The notes: generated from the sequence alone by a model not told the origin. DNA of 64,000 nucleotides from Bacteroidaceae bacterium (GCA_902362375.1 CABIVS010000009.1:1-64000), one strand, 5' to 3'; numbered from the stretch's first letter, positions 8,089 through 18,458 are shown. A program made the numbers and translations.

Positions 8089-9006
8089 ATGAATAGACAA
8101 AACCTTTTCACTTTATTTGCTACATTCGCATTACTCTTCTGTTTCACATATTCTTGTAATGCCAAAGGAAAAGACAAAGCCAAACACGTTGTCTTCATCG
8201 GTTTGGACGGCTGGGGTGCATACAGTCTCCCCAAAGCGGATATGCCTAATGTTAAAAAATTAATGGAGGACGGAGCCTATACATTAAAGAAACGCTCCGC
8301 ACTTCCTTCGTCCAGTGCCATCAACTGGGCTTCCATGTTCATGGGAGCCGGACCGGAACTGCACGGATATACCGAGTGGGGCTCTAAAACTCCGGAACTT
8401 CCCTCACGAGTATTAAACCAGCATGGCATTTTCCCAACAGTTTTCCAATTGCTGCGTGATGCTCGTCCTGAAGCAGAAATCGGCTGCTTGTACGAATGGG
8501 AGGGGATTAAATATTTGGTAGATACTCTTTCCATGAGCTATCATTATCACGTTGCTGATTGCAACAAAACTCCTAAAGAATTAGGAAATATGGCATCTGC
8601 TTATATTAAAGAAAAACAGCCGGCACTGGTTGCTATCTGTTACGATGGTCCCGACCATACCGGTCACACTGAAGGGCATGACACTCCTGCATATTATGAA
8701 AAGCTCAAAGAACTGGATACTTATGTCGGCCAAATCGTTCAGGCAGTAAAAGACGCAGGAATCCTGGATGACACCATTTTTATCTTAACTGCTGACCATG
8801 GAGGTATTGACAAAGGACACGGAGGAAAAACAATGCAGGAAATGGAAACTCCGTTTATCATTTCCGGAAAGAATATCAAAAAAGGACTTAGATTCGATGA
8901 CATAAGTATGATGCAATACGATGTAGCTTCTACAATAGCATCTATTTTCAATCTTGAACAACCACAAGTTTGGATTGGCAGACCGATGAAGGCGGTTTTC
9001 AAATAA
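8089..9006 (+). CDS. Alkaline-phosphatase-superfamily phosphodiesterase (NPP-like)
   Basis: 305 aa. Hydrophobic signal with a possible lipobox TYSC (Cys23). The type I phosphodiesterase/nucleotide pyrophosphatase fold is shown by the metal ligand Asp40 in VVFIGLDGWG, the nucleophile loop LPSSSAINW (Ser76 aligns with the catalytic Thr of NPPs), GPDHTGHTEGH and TADHGG, plus GKGHGG-like HGGK. All expected zinc ligands appear present. It would hydrolyse phosphomono- or diesters in the periplasm or at the surface. It has its own operator B and a strong terminator. The shared operator ties it to the SusC/D cluster and suggests the target carries a phosphate ester; that link is inference. Confidence 0.85.
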   Translation: MNRQNLFTLFATFALLFCFTYSCNAKGKDKAKHVVFIGLDGWGAYSLPKADMPNVKKLMEDGAYTLKKRSALPSSSAINWASMFMGAGPELHGYTEWGSKTPELPSRVLNQHGIFPTVFQLLRDARPEAEIGCLYEWEGIKYLVDTLSMSYHYHVADCNKTPKELGNMASAYIKEKQPALVAICYDGPDHTGHTEGHDTPAYYEKLKELDTYVGQIVQAVKDAGILDDTIFILTADHGGIDKGHGGKTMQEMETPFIISGKNIKKGLRFDDISMMQYDVASTIASIFNLEQPQVWIGRPMKAVFK

Positions 9007-9020
9007 TTTTTTGAGATTAT

Positions 9021-9055
9021 AAAAGAGAAGCTAGACACTATTTAGCTTCTCTTTT
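9021..9055 (+). terminator. Rho-independent terminator after phosphodiesterase
   Basis: AAAAGAGAAGCTA (9021-9033) pairs perfectly with TAGCTTCTCTTTT (9043-9055), followed by further T-rich sequence. Confidence 0.9.
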
Positions 9056-9060
9056 TACTT

Positions 9061-9404
9061 TATACAAAATCCAGCAATAGTCGTATATCTCTGATATTAT
9101 TATATCTGTTTACTACATTCGTTAATATAATCATATTATGCGGCTTTTTCATAAGTCAAAACCTAGTTCTTTTTTACAAGAATAATAAAATAAGATTCTC
9201 ACTGTTGTTAATTACAAAATAATATTTGTATCAGAATCCATATCCTTTAACCTTCGCCTCTTAATAACATAATAAAAAAGCAATCAAAAGCCACGACATA
9301 AGCTCCATTAGTCGATATACGCTTTCCCATTCTAATAATAACCTATTTATATTCCTCCATTAAAAAAAGGACAAAAGCATATTTTAATACCACATTACAG
9401 AAAA
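9061..9404. other. AT-rich intergenic region with an operator-like fragment
   Basis: No gene seen. At 9222-9235 ATATTTGT and GTATCAGA overlap. These are the two half-site types of the regulon operator, but without the 21-bp spacing. This may be an auxiliary regulator-binding site about 180 bp upstream of operator C. Confidence 0.4.
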
Positions 9405-9460
9405 GTATTAGAATAGGATAAAATAATACTTGTCTATCACTATATTATCCCATACTTTTG
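9405..9460 (+). promoter_or_regulatory. Operator-promoter C (upstream of susC-like gene)
   Basis: GTATTAGA (9405-9412) and ATACTTGT (9426-9433) have a 21-bp period. CTTG (9429-9432) and TACTTTTG (9453-9460) are 20 bp apart. The leader from about 9467 to 9537 contains an inverted repeat CAATTATTG / CAATAATTG (9468-9476, 9500-9508). Confidence 0.74.
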
Positions 9461-9537
9461 CATCATCCAATTATTGTTTGAGGTTTCCATGGATCAATCA
9501 ATAATTGAACAGAGTTTATAATCTAATACAATAAATT

Positions 9538-12500
9538 ATGAGAAGAAAAATTCATTTTCTACTATTCCTTTTTCTTTGCATAACTAGCATTCCACTAGCT
9601 GCTCAGAATATTGAAATAAAAGGTATAGTTACAGAAGCTGCAACAAATGAACCTCTACCTGGAGTTACAGTCAGTATTAAAGGAAAGGACACCGGCACAG
9701 TAACAGACATGGATGGAAAATATTCCATCAAAACAAACCAAGGAGATATTTTACGATTCTCAGCAATAGGTATGAAACAAATAGAGAGAGCAGTTACATC
9801 CGGTGCTCCGATCAACGTCTCAATGGAAGAAGATAATATTGCTCTTGAACAAGTAGTAGTTATCGGTTACGGTACAGTGAAAAAAAGCCATCTTTCGGGA
9901 GCTGTAAGTTCGGTTAGTGCCAAAGAGCTTAACGGACAGGTTGCTTCCAATGCTGCGACAGCATTACAAGGAAAGATACCCGGAGTATCAGTGGCAAGTT
10001 CCAGCGGTGATCCAAATGGAACGATGACAATCAACGTACGCGGTATCAGTTCATTATCCAACAACAATCCACTGTATGTAATTGATGGCGCATTCGGCGA
10101 CATCAGCATGGTCGATCCGAATGATATCTCTTCTATCGAGGTATTAAAAGACGCTGCCGCAGCAGCCATCTACGGTTCACGTGCAGCAGGTGGCGTGGTA
10201 TTGATCACTACAAAAAGCGGCCGTAAAGATATGCCAACCAAATTGGATATCAACTTCTTCACAGGCATCAGCCACACCCCTAAAACCCTAAAAGTATTTA
10301 ATGGAGAAGAATACAGTCGTTTCGCACGTTATTATCGTCTGGCGGGCGACGGTTACGGATCAGAAAACGGGGCAACCCCTTTTATCGGTGAGGGTACAGA
10401 CTGGCAGGATATAATGTTACGCACCGCCATGACCTACAAAGCCAATGCTACAATCAGCGGCGGTTCGAAAAATGGTTCTTACAGTTCATCCGTAAGTTAT
10501 CTCAACAAAGAGGGTATATTGCGCAATACAGATCATGAGTCTTATAATATCCGCCTGAAGAGCGATTATTCTTTCCTGAACAATCGATTAACCATAGGTG
10601 AATCGATGATTGTAAACATGACAAAAGGAAGCGGCTACATTCATCAGGATACAATGTTCGACATCTTCCAGTTTCCCTCCGTTGTACCCGTATATGACCC
10701 GACGAATTCAGGGGGCTGGGGTACTTCCAACGATATCAACTTACCCAACCCATTGGCAGAAATGACAGTCAATGATGAGCGAACTGAAACAACCAGAATT
10801 TTCCTCAATGCCTATTTGCAAGCGGAAATCATCAAAGGATTAAAATACAAGCTTAACGTAGGTATCAGAAAAGAACATACTAAATGGCGCAAATATACAG
10901 ATGCATACGATTTAGGTACATTTGGAAAGAATGACAAACCCGACCTGGAAGAAAAATCATCCACCTGGGAATCGTGGGTTTTAGAGAATACTTTGAACTA
11001 CGACCGTACATTCGGCAAACACAACCTGTCACTTCTCGCCGGTTACTCTGCGCAGAAAGACAAAAGCCACAGCTTATATGGAAAGAATAGCGATATGGCC
11101 CAATTCATAGAAACAATGCCGGGCAATGTGGATCCGTCCAACCTGAAAGCATCCAGCAGCCTGAATGAACTGGCATTAGTATCTCTATTCGGACGTGTCA
11201 TGTATTCATTCGACGACCGCTATCTGTTTTCTGCCTCCATCCGTCGCGACGGTTCGTCACGTTTCAAGAAAGGACATCAATATGGTGCATTCCCATCCGC
11301 TTCCATCGGATGGAACATTAACCGCGAAAAGTTCTTCAAACCGTTGGAAAATGTATTCGACCAATTGAAGTTACGTTTCAGCTACGGTAAACTCGGTAAT
11401 CAGGAAATGACCAGCTACTATCCTACGCAAAGTGTAGTATCGGATGGAATGAACTATATATCGAACAATTCACCATGGTTTGGCTCCATGCCTTATGTAC
11501 AGGCTATTTCACCAGCCAATCTGACATGGGAAAATACAGAAACATATAACATCGGTCTGGATGTCAGCCTGCTGAACGGAAAATTAACTTTCACTGCCGA
11601 TGCTTATGTGAAAAACACCAATGACGTACTGCTGCCTATTCCCTCGACCGCATCTACCGGTATCAGCGGAAACTCGATCCAAAATGCAGGACAGGTACGA
11701 AATAAGGGATTTGAATTTGCCGTGAATTATCGGGGTTCTATCAAAGATAAGTTCACTTATTATATAGGTGCCAATATCGCTGCCGACAAGAATGAAGTAA
11801 CGAAAATCACATTGGGCGGCCAGAATCTGATGATTTCCGGTTATAGCGCACACGGTGCCGGTGGTCGTGGTATCAATATGTTTGCCGAAGGACATTCCAT
11901 GTCCTATTTCAACCTGATTGAAACAGACGGTTTGTTCCGTTCGGCAGAAGAGATTGCCAATTACAAGAACAAAGACGGCGAACTCATTCAACCCGGAGCC
12001 CAGGTCGGCGATATCCGCTACAAGGACTGGAACGGTGATGGCAAGATTAATACAGACGACCAGCATGATGTAGGAAGCCCTTTCCCCGATTTCACTTTCG
12101 GCGTCAGACTGGGTGGTGAGTGGAACAACTTTGACTTCAACCTTTTCTTTGACGGTATGGTAGGTAACAAAATCTATAATTATCCGCGTTATCGCCTGGA
12201 ATCAGGAAACTTCAACGGAAATATGAGCACTGTATTGGCAAACTCGTGGAGACCGGACAATCAGAACACCGATATTCCACGCTTCTCTAAAACAGATGGT
12301 GCAGACAACAAATGGGCATACTCCGACAGATGGCTTGAGAATGGTTCATATATGCGTCTGAAAACATTGGATATCGGCTATACATTGCCCAAAAACCTGA
12401 CCAAAAAAGTCAAACTTGAGAATGTAAGAATATACACTTCAATGGAAAATCTATTCACACTGACCAAATATTCGGGTTATACTCCGGATTTGGGTGAAAG

Positions 12501-12603
12501 TACTGTTGCCGGTGTTGACTACAACGTATTCTCAAGAGGTATCGACCAGGGACGTTATCCATTGCCCCGCACCATCTCATTCGGAATACAAGTTAACCTG
12601 TAA
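9538..12603 (+). CDS. SusC/RagA-family TonB-dependent outer-membrane transporter
   Basis: 1021 aa. Signal peptide ending LAAQ (about residue 22), a carboxypeptidase-regulatory-like domain (about 25-100, GIVTEAATNEPLPGVTV), a TonB-box-like stretch (about 105-115), a plug domain with NVRGISSLSNNNPLYVIDG and IEVLKDAAAAAIYGSRAAGG, then the 22-strand barrel ending FGIQVNL. Length is typical. With the SusD lipoprotein downstream it forms a lidded importer for oligosaccharides, driven by TonB. It begins the core operon of the first PUL under operator C. No STN domain is present, so regulation is not by a direct sigma/anti-sigma partner. Confidence 0.95.
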   Translation: MRRKIHFLLFLFLCITSIPLAAQNIEIKGIVTEAATNEPLPGVTVSIKGKDTGTVTDMDGKYSIKTNQGDILRFSAIGMKQIERAVTSGAPINVSMEEDNIALEQVVVIGYGTVKKSHLSGAVSSVSAKELNGQVASNAATALQGKIPGVSVASSSGDPNGTMTINVRGISSLSNNNPLYVIDGAFGDISMVDPNDISSIEVLKDAAAAAIYGSRAAGGVVLITTKSGRKDMPTKLDINFFTGISHTPKTLKVFNGEEYSRFARYYRLAGDGYGSENGATPFIGEGTDWQDIMLRTAMTYKANATISGGSKNGSYSSSVSYLNKEGILRNTDHESYNIRLKSDYSFLNNRLTIGESMIVNMTKGSGYIHQDTMFDIFQFPSVVPVYDPTNSGGWGTSNDINLPNPLAEMTVNDERTETTRIFLNAYLQAEIIKGLKYKLNVGIRKEHTKWRKYTDAYDLGTFGKNDKPDLEEKSSTWESWVLENTLNYDRTFGKHNLSLLAGYSAQKDKSHSLYGKNSDMAQFIETMPGNVDPSNLKASSSLNELALVSLFGRVMYSFDDRYLFSASIRRDGSSRFKKGHQYGAFPSASIGWNINREKFFKPLENVFDQLKLRFSYGKLGNQEMTSYYPTQSVVSDGMNYISNNSPWFGSMPYVQAISPANLTWENTETYNIGLDVSLLNGKLTFTADAYVKNTNDVLLPIPSTASTGISGNSIQNAGQVRNKGFEFAVNYRGSIKDKFTYYIGANIAADKNEVTKITLGGQNLMISGYSAHGAGGRGINMFAEGHSMSYFNLIETDGLFRSAEEIANYKNKDGELIQPGAQVGDIRYKDWNGDGKINTDDQHDVGSPFPDFTFGVRLGGEWNNFDFNLFFDGMVGNKIYNYPRYRLESGNFNGNMSTVLANSWRPDNQNTDIPRFSKTDGADNKWAYSDRWLENGSYMRLKTLDIGYTLPKNLTKKVKLENVRIYTSMENLFTLTKYSGYTPDLGESTVAGVDYNVFSRGIDQGRYPLPRTISFGIQVNL

Positions 12604-12641
12604 TGCCTTAAATTAATATTAAACATTAAAAGTCTATAAAC

Positions 12642-14267
12642 ATGAAAAGAAATTGGTTATCATATATGTGCATGGCAGCTCTTCTTTCCGGAGCACTGAC
12701 ATCGTGCAACGAATCCAGCTTTTTGAATCTGTCGGACCCTAACCATTTCACTGAAAGCAACTTCTGGAAAGATAAAGCAGATGCGGAAAGTGCTTTGGCA
12801 GCCGCCTATTCCCCTATAAAAGGAGCCATGTACGGATACTTCGGCGCATTCGACGGTTGGCTGAACCTCAACGGTCGCGGCGACGATATCTTCACCATCA
12901 AAGGAGAAGAAGTTCCCATGTGGAATATTGCAAACTTCCTGAATTCACCGTCCACCGGCAACGATCCTTATGGAGCGCTTTATTCGGGTATCCAACGTGC
13001 CAATATCGTATTACGCTATATCGACCAGGTACCGGCTTCGGGCATTACGGAAGAAGATCGTTCGATGATTAAGGGCGAAGCGCTCTTTCTGCGCGGCTAT
13101 CAATATTTTCTGTTAGTCAACAACTACAAAGAAGTCCCTTTGCGACTGATACCGTCTAACGAAGATGAAACCAACAAAGGGCCTGCCACTGAAGCAGCAT
13201 TATGGACACAAGTGGAAGAAGATCTGGGTAACGCTATCAAATGCAATCTGCCCGTAGAACGCACCACTGCCAAAGAGCGGGTTACCAAAGGCGCTGCTAT
13301 CGCAATGTTGGGTAAAGTATATGCCACCCAACATAAATATCCGGAAGCCAAGCAATTATTAGGAACATTATTAAAAGCTCCTTATTCTTATGAGTTAGTT
13401 GACAACTTCGGTAAGAACTTCACAAATGAAGATGAGTTCAATAAAGAATCCGTGTATGAAATAGCATACAGTCCCGACGGAGAATACTCATGGAGCAACG
13501 AAAGTGGAATCTGTCTGGGTTGCTATATACCACAGTTTATCGGTCCGGTAAAATCCGGCGGATGGGCCAAACTGATGCCGAGCTCTTTCATCGTAGGAGA
13601 ATTCACCAAAGAAACTCGCCCGAGCGATGCAGATACCAAGTTTGACAAACGTATGTATGCCAGTCTTTTCTTTGATGCAGCCAACTACGGCGACAAAGTA
13701 CCCAACGAAAAATGGTATGGAAACAATTACTCGATGGATGAGCTTTGGGAAGGTAATGAGGGTAAAATGGCAGGAGGAGCTCCCAGCTTCAATGTCAACG
13801 GAACGGCAGGTAAATTCTTAATCAAGAAAAATACCGCATACTATGTAGATGATAAAGCACCGGATAATATGGGTAATAAGGAAGGAAGGTCCAGCAACTT
13901 ACGTGTGATGCGTTTTGCGGAAGTCTTGCTGCTTTATGCCGAGGCATGTGCCAAAACCAATGATCCGGACGGTGCCAACTATGCTTTAAAACTAATCCGC
14001 AACAGAGCAGGACTTCAGGAAAAGACTTTCGCACAAGAGGAACTTATGACTGAAATCGAACATCAATGTTTATTGGAATTCTTCGGAGAAGGTCACCGTT
14101 TTTATGATCTCAAGCGTTGGTATTCTGTCAGCGAAATTCAATTGATTTTCAAGGCCAACGGGAAGCAGGGTGCAGAAAATTTTCAGGAAAAGCACCTTTA
14201 CTATCCCATACCGACAAGTGAATTGAACAATAATACTGCCATGATGCAAACCAGTCTATGGAAATAA
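12642..14267 (+). CDS. SusD/RagB-family surface glycan-binding lipoprotein
   Basis: 541 aa. Lipobox LTSC (Cys22) follows a short signal. The SusD N-terminal region (SDPNHFTESNFWKDKADAESALAAAY) leads into the TPR-like helices (YSGIQRANIVLRYID, GEALFLRGYQYFLLV). The C-terminal RagB region includes RVMRFAEVLLLYAEACAKT and FFGEGHRFYDLKRW, which are strong family signatures. It lies 38 nt after its susC partner and would cap that barrel and bind the glycan at the surface. Its binding specificity cannot be read from sequence. Confidence 0.95.
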   Translation: MKRNWLSYMCMAALLSGALTSCNESSFLNLSDPNHFTESNFWKDKADAESALAAAYSPIKGAMYGYFGAFDGWLNLNGRGDDIFTIKGEEVPMWNIANFLNSPSTGNDPYGALYSGIQRANIVLRYIDQVPASGITEEDRSMIKGEALFLRGYQYFLLVNNYKEVPLRLIPSNEDETNKGPATEAALWTQVEEDLGNAIKCNLPVERTTAKERVTKGAAIAMLGKVYATQHKYPEAKQLLGTLLKAPYSYELVDNFGKNFTNEDEFNKESVYEIAYSPDGEYSWSNESGICLGCYIPQFIGPVKSGGWAKLMPSSFIVGEFTKETRPSDADTKFDKRMYASLFFDAANYGDKVPNEKWYGNNYSMDELWEGNEGKMAGGAPSFNVNGTAGKFLIKKNTAYYVDDKAPDNMGNKEGRSSNLRVMRFAEVLLLYAEACAKTNDPDGANYALKLIRNRAGLQEKTFAQEELMTEIEHQCLLEFFGEGHRFYDLKRWYSVSEIQLIFKANGKQGAENFQEKHLYYPIPTSELNNNTAMMQTSLWK

Positions 14268-14301
14268 TGTCCAGACAAGATTAACTTAATAAAGAAACAA
14301 T

Positions 14302-15864
14302 ATGAAAAAGATATATTCATTATTATTCGTATCCCTCTTCCTATTTCTAGGATACTCTTGTGACGACGGAAGTCTGAGTCACAGTGATGTCTACATTCCT
14401 GATCCGGTAGAAGAAACCGATGAAGATGACGGATTCTCTGCCGAACCAACCACCGAGGCTGTCATCAAAATGCAGTTCGGGGATGGACATGAGCATCAGA
14501 TTATTGATGGTTTCGGATGTGCTTTTGCCGAATGGTCACACCGCATCTGGAATAATATGATGCGTGAAGACGTAGTGGACGATCTGTTTGGCGAAAATGG
14601 TTTAAAACTGAACATATTCCGGGGAGAAGTATTTCCACACTATCAGAATCCTGTCACCAACGTTATCGACTTCGGCATTAACCGCACATTCAATCTGGCA
14701 GCCAATGATCCGTCTATGATTAATGATTACTGGAGAGACTTTAATGGTTCAGGATGCGGCGAACAGGTACAGTTGGGGCAAATGTGGTTAGTGGACATTC
14801 TCCAGAGGAAATACAAAAATGTAAAGTTCATGTTTTCCACATGGAGTCCTCCCGGAACGATGAAATCTAATGGTAAGCCTTCCGGCGGTAGTTTGAAATC
14901 CGGTTCGGAAGATGCATTCGCTGATTATCTGATAGACTTCATCAAAGCATATACAGAGAAATTCGGAATCAAGATTTATGCCATTTCACCATCCAATGAG
15001 CCGAACAGTAGCGGAACGGGTTGGAATGGATGTAGCTGGAGTTACACCAATCTTGCAAATTTCTGCCAAGATAATCTTCGCCCGGCTTTAGACAAGGCAG
15101 GTTATCAGGATATGAAAATTATCTTTGGAGAACACTCATGGTGGAAAGCGGGAGTCACCTTCCTTGAAAACGGTTTGAAGGCTCGCCCCGAATTAGCAAA
15201 TTCTAATATCATTGCAGCTGCTCATGGATATACTTTAATCGGTAACACTGAATTCGTACAATCACCTCTCTGTGCAGAAAATAACATTCATATATGGAAT
15301 ACAGAGACCAGCTCTACAGACACATACGATCCATCCTGGAAAAATGCAATGCAATGGGCCACTACTTTCCACAATTATCTGGCTGTTTCCAATCTGAATG
15401 CATTTGTATGGTGGGCAGGCGCACGTCCTTGTACCAATAATGAAGCACTTATCAGACTGGAAGAGGCACTACCCGGAACAAATTATGAAAGAGCCGCCCG
15501 CTATTATAGTTATGGACAGTTCACCAAGTTCATTCCGGAGGGAAGCCGTCGCGTAGACGTAAAAACGATTGCTCCTGAAAATGGTGAAGAAGTTTTCCCT
15601 AAAGAACTGTTAATGACAGCTTATGTTAAAGACGACACTTATACGATCGTATTAGTGAATAACTCTACAAGCAAAGCTTTCGAAACTAAACTGGAGATTG
15701 AGGGAAAAGAATTCCAGACAATGATTTCATATACGTCAGACGAGGGTGTAAAATGGCAGCGTAAGAAAGTAAACCCGTCTCTTAGCGGATTGCGCGCCAT
15801 CACTGTTCCCAAATTTAGCGTTGTAACCATCACCGGTAAAATGAAAGACATTGGAGCTGAATAA
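14302..15864 (+). CDS. GH30-family glycoside hydrolase lipoprotein
   Basis: 520 aa. Signal with lipobox LGYSC, an acidic spacer (about residues 25-50), then a (beta/alpha)8 barrel and side beta-domain of GH30. The acid/base is Glu233 in SPSNEPN and the nucleophile Glu335 in IWNTETSS; FSTWSPPGTMK is another GH30 hallmark. GH30 enzymes cleave beta-linked glucans, xylans, galactans or fucosides with retention. The subfamily is not clear, so the bond cut is unknown. The acidic stretch after the lipid cysteine suggests cell-surface display. As third gene of the susC operon it is the best candidate for the endo-acting enzyme. Confidence 0.88.
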   Translation: MKKIYSLLFVSLFLFLGYSCDDGSLSHSDVYIPDPVEETDEDDGFSAEPTTEAVIKMQFGDGHEHQIIDGFGCAFAEWSHRIWNNMMREDVVDDLFGENGLKLNIFRGEVFPHYQNPVTNVIDFGINRTFNLAANDPSMINDYWRDFNGSGCGEQVQLGQMWLVDILQRKYKNVKFMFSTWSPPGTMKSNGKPSGGSLKSGSEDAFADYLIDFIKAYTEKFGIKIYAISPSNEPNSSGTGWNGCSWSYTNLANFCQDNLRPALDKAGYQDMKIIFGEHSWWKAGVTFLENGLKARPELANSNIIAAAHGYTLIGNTEFVQSPLCAENNIHIWNTETSSTDTYDPSWKNAMQWATTFHNYLAVSNLNAFVWWAGARPCTNNEALIRLEEALPGTNYERAARYYSYGQFTKFIPEGSRRVDVKTIAPENGEEVFPKELLMTAYVKDDTYTIVLVNNSTSKAFETKLEIEGKEFQTMISYTSDEGVKWQRKKVNPSLSGLRAITVPKFSVVTITGKMKDIGAE

Positions 15865-15880
15865 TCATCCTAAATAAACA

Positions 15881-17068
15881 ATGAATATCATGAAAAGAAA
15901 TCTATTATATTTAGCAGGATTCCTGCTTGCAGCCGCTACTATTTTCTCTGGCTGTAACGATGAAGATCCCTCCTATCACAATCTCGTGACAGATACACAG
16001 GAGCTGATAATTAATTTTGATGAAGCACCACAAGGAACGATTCAGATGCTTCAGGGAAATGGCAACTACAAGATAGTCAGTTCTAATGAAGAAGTGGCCA
16101 CTGCCGTTGCCGAAGGAAATATGATTAAAGTGACAGCCTTGAAAGCGGGCATCACTAATCTGACAATCACCGACTGGGCACAAATGAGTACCAATGTAAA
16201 AGTTATAGTAGATCAGTTAAGTGAGCTAGTTCTGGCTGTTTCATCCACTAAAATGTATCTGGGTGAAAATAAAGTGATTAACATACATACAGGAAATAGA
16301 GGATACAAAGTGACAGTCGATAAAGAATCCATAGCCAAAGCTACGGTGGATGAAGAGGGACATATCCAAGTGGAATCCCTGGCACCGGGCATTGCGACCG
16401 TAACAGTTACCGACAGACTGAATAAGACTGCTGAACTTTCTGTGAAAGTAGTCAAACAACTAGTGCTCGACAACAGTGAAGAAATTGCTTATCTGACTAT
16501 TGGTGAACCTCTGATTCTCAAGATTCTGGACGGTAACGGAGAATATACCTGTGTCAATAATGGCTCTGCCACTTATCTGAAATGTACAATGGCGGAGAAT
16601 GGAACGGATGTCGTAGTCGAAGGTCTTAAAAGATACCGTTTCAACAAGACGATAACTATCAGTGACCAGGAAGGGGAATCAATCAGCATCAATGTGGTAT
16701 ATATCGACGACCCTTATCTGCCAAACCCGTCTTATCGCTACTTTATAGCCGGTTCTGCTTCTTACCAAAGCCTATCTACCTCAGCAGTAGGCACAGTAAC
16801 TCACGCAGCAGAGTTCAACATGTCCGAACTGGTTATAAAAGGAACAGGAACGTATGCCAGCGGTTTTGCCATCCAATTTACAGGAGACTTGACAGTGGGC
16901 GATAAGAGCAACGCTGTACTGTATAAGGTGACAAGAAATGCAATAGATAAAAGTGTGAAATATCCGGCAGAAAATTGCCGTATCGATAAAGTTGAAAACG
17001 ACTGGTATTGGGTTAGTTTTACGGAACCGAACTGTACAGCTCGTTCGTATTTTATAACTAAACAATAA
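15881..17068 (+). CDS. Ig-like repeat surface lipoprotein (SusE-position glycan-binding protein)
   Basis: 395 aa, or 392 from the ATG at 15890, which gives a cleaner signal (MKRNLLY). Lipobox IFSGC precedes NDED. Two to three BIG2/Ig-like repeats follow: VATAVAEGNMIKVTALKAGITNLTITD, then the parallel IAKATVDEEGHIQVESLAPGIATVTVTD, then a more divergent copy. A C-terminal ~120-residue beta-rich domain ends the protein. This repeated-sandwich layout with a distal domain is usual for surface glycan-binding proteins encoded after SusD. It lies 16 nt after the GH30 gene and is probably in the same operon. A binding role is inferred from position and architecture. Confidence 0.75.
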   Translation: MNIMKRNLLYLAGFLLAAATIFSGCNDEDPSYHNLVTDTQELIINFDEAPQGTIQMLQGNGNYKIVSSNEEVATAVAEGNMIKVTALKAGITNLTITDWAQMSTNVKVIVDQLSELVLAVSSTKMYLGENKVINIHTGNRGYKVTVDKESIAKATVDEEGHIQVESLAPGIATVTVTDRLNKTAELSVKVVKQLVLDNSEEIAYLTIGEPLILKILDGNGEYTCVNNGSATYLKCTMAENGTDVVVEGLKRYRFNKTITISDQEGESISINVVYIDDPYLPNPSYRYFIAGSASYQSLSTSAVGTVTHAAEFNMSELVIKGTGTYASGFAIQFTGDLTVGDKSNAVLYKVTRNAIDKSVKYPAENCRIDKVENDWYWVSFTEPNCTARSYFITKQ

Positions 17069-17127
17069 TTTGTAAACTTGACGCATGTATTTTAAAAGTA
17101 CCCCCATACTTTTGAAGTGACAAACAT

Positions 17128-17194
17128 AAAAAGAGACTGTTCTTGCAACACAGTATATCCCTTGTATCTGTCGTATTGTGGTCAGTCTCTTTTT
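17128..17194 (+). terminator. Long-stem terminator or attenuator between lipoprotein and GH130 genes
   Basis: AAAAAGAGACTG (17128-17139) is the exact complement of CAGTCTCTTTTT (17183-17194). The 43-nt interior can pair further (CACAGTA with TATTGTG-like sequence). A TTTTTATT tract follows. A TAATTTTG box (17197-17204) and a tandem GAATAGATAT repeat (17204-17223) lie just after it, at the GH130 start. Confidence 0.7.
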
Positions 17195-17211
17195 ATTAAT
17201 TTTGAATAGAT

Positions 17212-18399
17212 ATGAATAGATATGATAACAGATTACGTGTTCTTATGGAAGAATACGAAACGCTCATCTCACGTGAAAATGAAAAGATACTGCCAGGCAA
17301 TGGAATATTCGAACGCTATAAATATCCCATATTAACGGCTGCCCATACTCCACTGGAATGGAGATACGACTTCAACCCCGAGACAAATCCATATTTTATG
17401 GAACGCTTCGGCATTAATGCCGTATTCAATGCAGGAGCAATCAAGTTCAATGAGAAATATCTTGTAATGGGACGGGTAGAGGGGTATGATCGCAAATCAT
17501 TCTTTGCCATTGCCGAAAGCCCTAACGGTATTGATCGTTTCCACTTCTGGGAGTATCCGGTTCAACTCCCGGATTTATATCCCGAAGAAACGAATGTATA
17601 TGATATGCGCTTGACAGCCCATGAGGACGGCTGGATTTATGGAATTTTCTGCAGCGAAAGTCTTGATCCCAACGCTGCGCCGGGTGATCTGTCTTCTGCC
17701 GTAGCCAAAGCGGGTATCATACGTACCAAAGATTTAAAGAACTGGGAACGTCTCCCTAATTTGATTTCCCAAAGTCAGCAGCGCAATGTCGTACTGCATC
17801 CGGAATTTGTAAATGGCAAATATGCTTTATATACCCGTCCGCAGGATAACTTTATCAACGCCGGTAACGGCGGAGGTATCGGCTGGGCACTGATAGACGA
17901 CATCACCCATGCAGAAATAAAAGAAGAAACCATTATAAACCACCGTCATTATCACACCATCAAAGAGGTGAAAAACGGTGAAGGGCCTCATCCCATCAAA
18001 ACTTCCCAAGGATGGTTGCACCTGGCTCACGGAGTCCGTGCATGCGCCGCCGGTCTGCGCTATGTGCTCTATCTGTACATGACTTCTTTGGAAGATCCGA
18101 CAAAGATCATTGCCGAACCGGGTGGTTTCTTACTGGCACCCATGGGAGAAGAAAGGATAGGAGATGTATCCAATGTACTTTTCTCTAATGGATGGATTGC
18201 TGATGAAAATGGAACAGTGTATATCTATTATGCCTCTTCCGATACTCGTATGCATGTGGCAACTTCTACAATCGACAGACTGATAGACTATTGCTTCCAC
18301 ACACCTGCGGACGGTTTCCGTTCCGCTGCTTCTGTGAAGAACATTTGTAAGTCCGTAGAAGCCAACAAACTGATCCTGGCAGAACAGTTTCATTTTTAA
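17212..18399 (+). CDS. GH130 4-O-beta-D-mannosyl-D-glucose phosphorylase
   Basis: 395 aa, no signal peptide, so cytoplasmic. The five-bladed propeller fold of GH130 is clear: [12 protein letters not shown] places the proton-donor Asp at residue 131, the same number as in the studied B. fragilis enzyme. [33 protein letters not shown] and HLAHGVR complete the GH130_1 pattern. These enzymes split Man-beta-1,4-Glc with phosphate to mannose-1-phosphate and glucose. The close match to that enzyme makes function likely, so the cluster's target probably yields Man-beta-1,4-Glc. The gene follows a terminator-like hairpin and precedes a symporter, a pairing that suits uptake then phosphorolysis. Confidence 0.88.
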   Translation: MNRYDNRLRVLMEEYETLISRENEKILPGNGIFERYKYPILTAAHTPLEWRYDFNPETNPYFMERFGINAVFNAGAIKFNEKYLVMGRVEGYDRKSFFAIAESPNGIDRFHFWEYPVQLPDLYPEETNVYDMRLTAHEDGWIYGIFCSESLDPNAAPGDLSSAVAKAGIIRTKDLKNWERLPNLISQSQQRNVVLHPEFVNGKYALYTRPQDNFINAGNGGGIGWALIDDITHAEIKEETIINHRHYHTIKEVKNGEGPHPIKTSQGWLHLAHGVRACAAGLRYVLYLYMTSLEDPTKIIAEPGGFLLAPMGEERIGDVSNVLFSNGWIADENGTVYIYYASSDTRMHVATSTIDRLIDYCFHTPADGFRSAASVKNICKSVEANKLILAEQFHF

Positions 18400-18417
18400 G
18401 GTATTCAGGCACAAAGC

Positions 18418-18458
18418 GCAAAACTGCCGGTTTTTCGGTGAAAAACCGGCAGTTTTGC
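18418..18458 (+). terminator. Strong rho-independent terminator after GH130
   Basis: An 18-bp perfect stem, 18418-18435 with 18441-18458, closes a 5-nt loop CGGTG. The sequence after it is T-rich (TTCTCCTCTTT). Confidence 0.88.
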
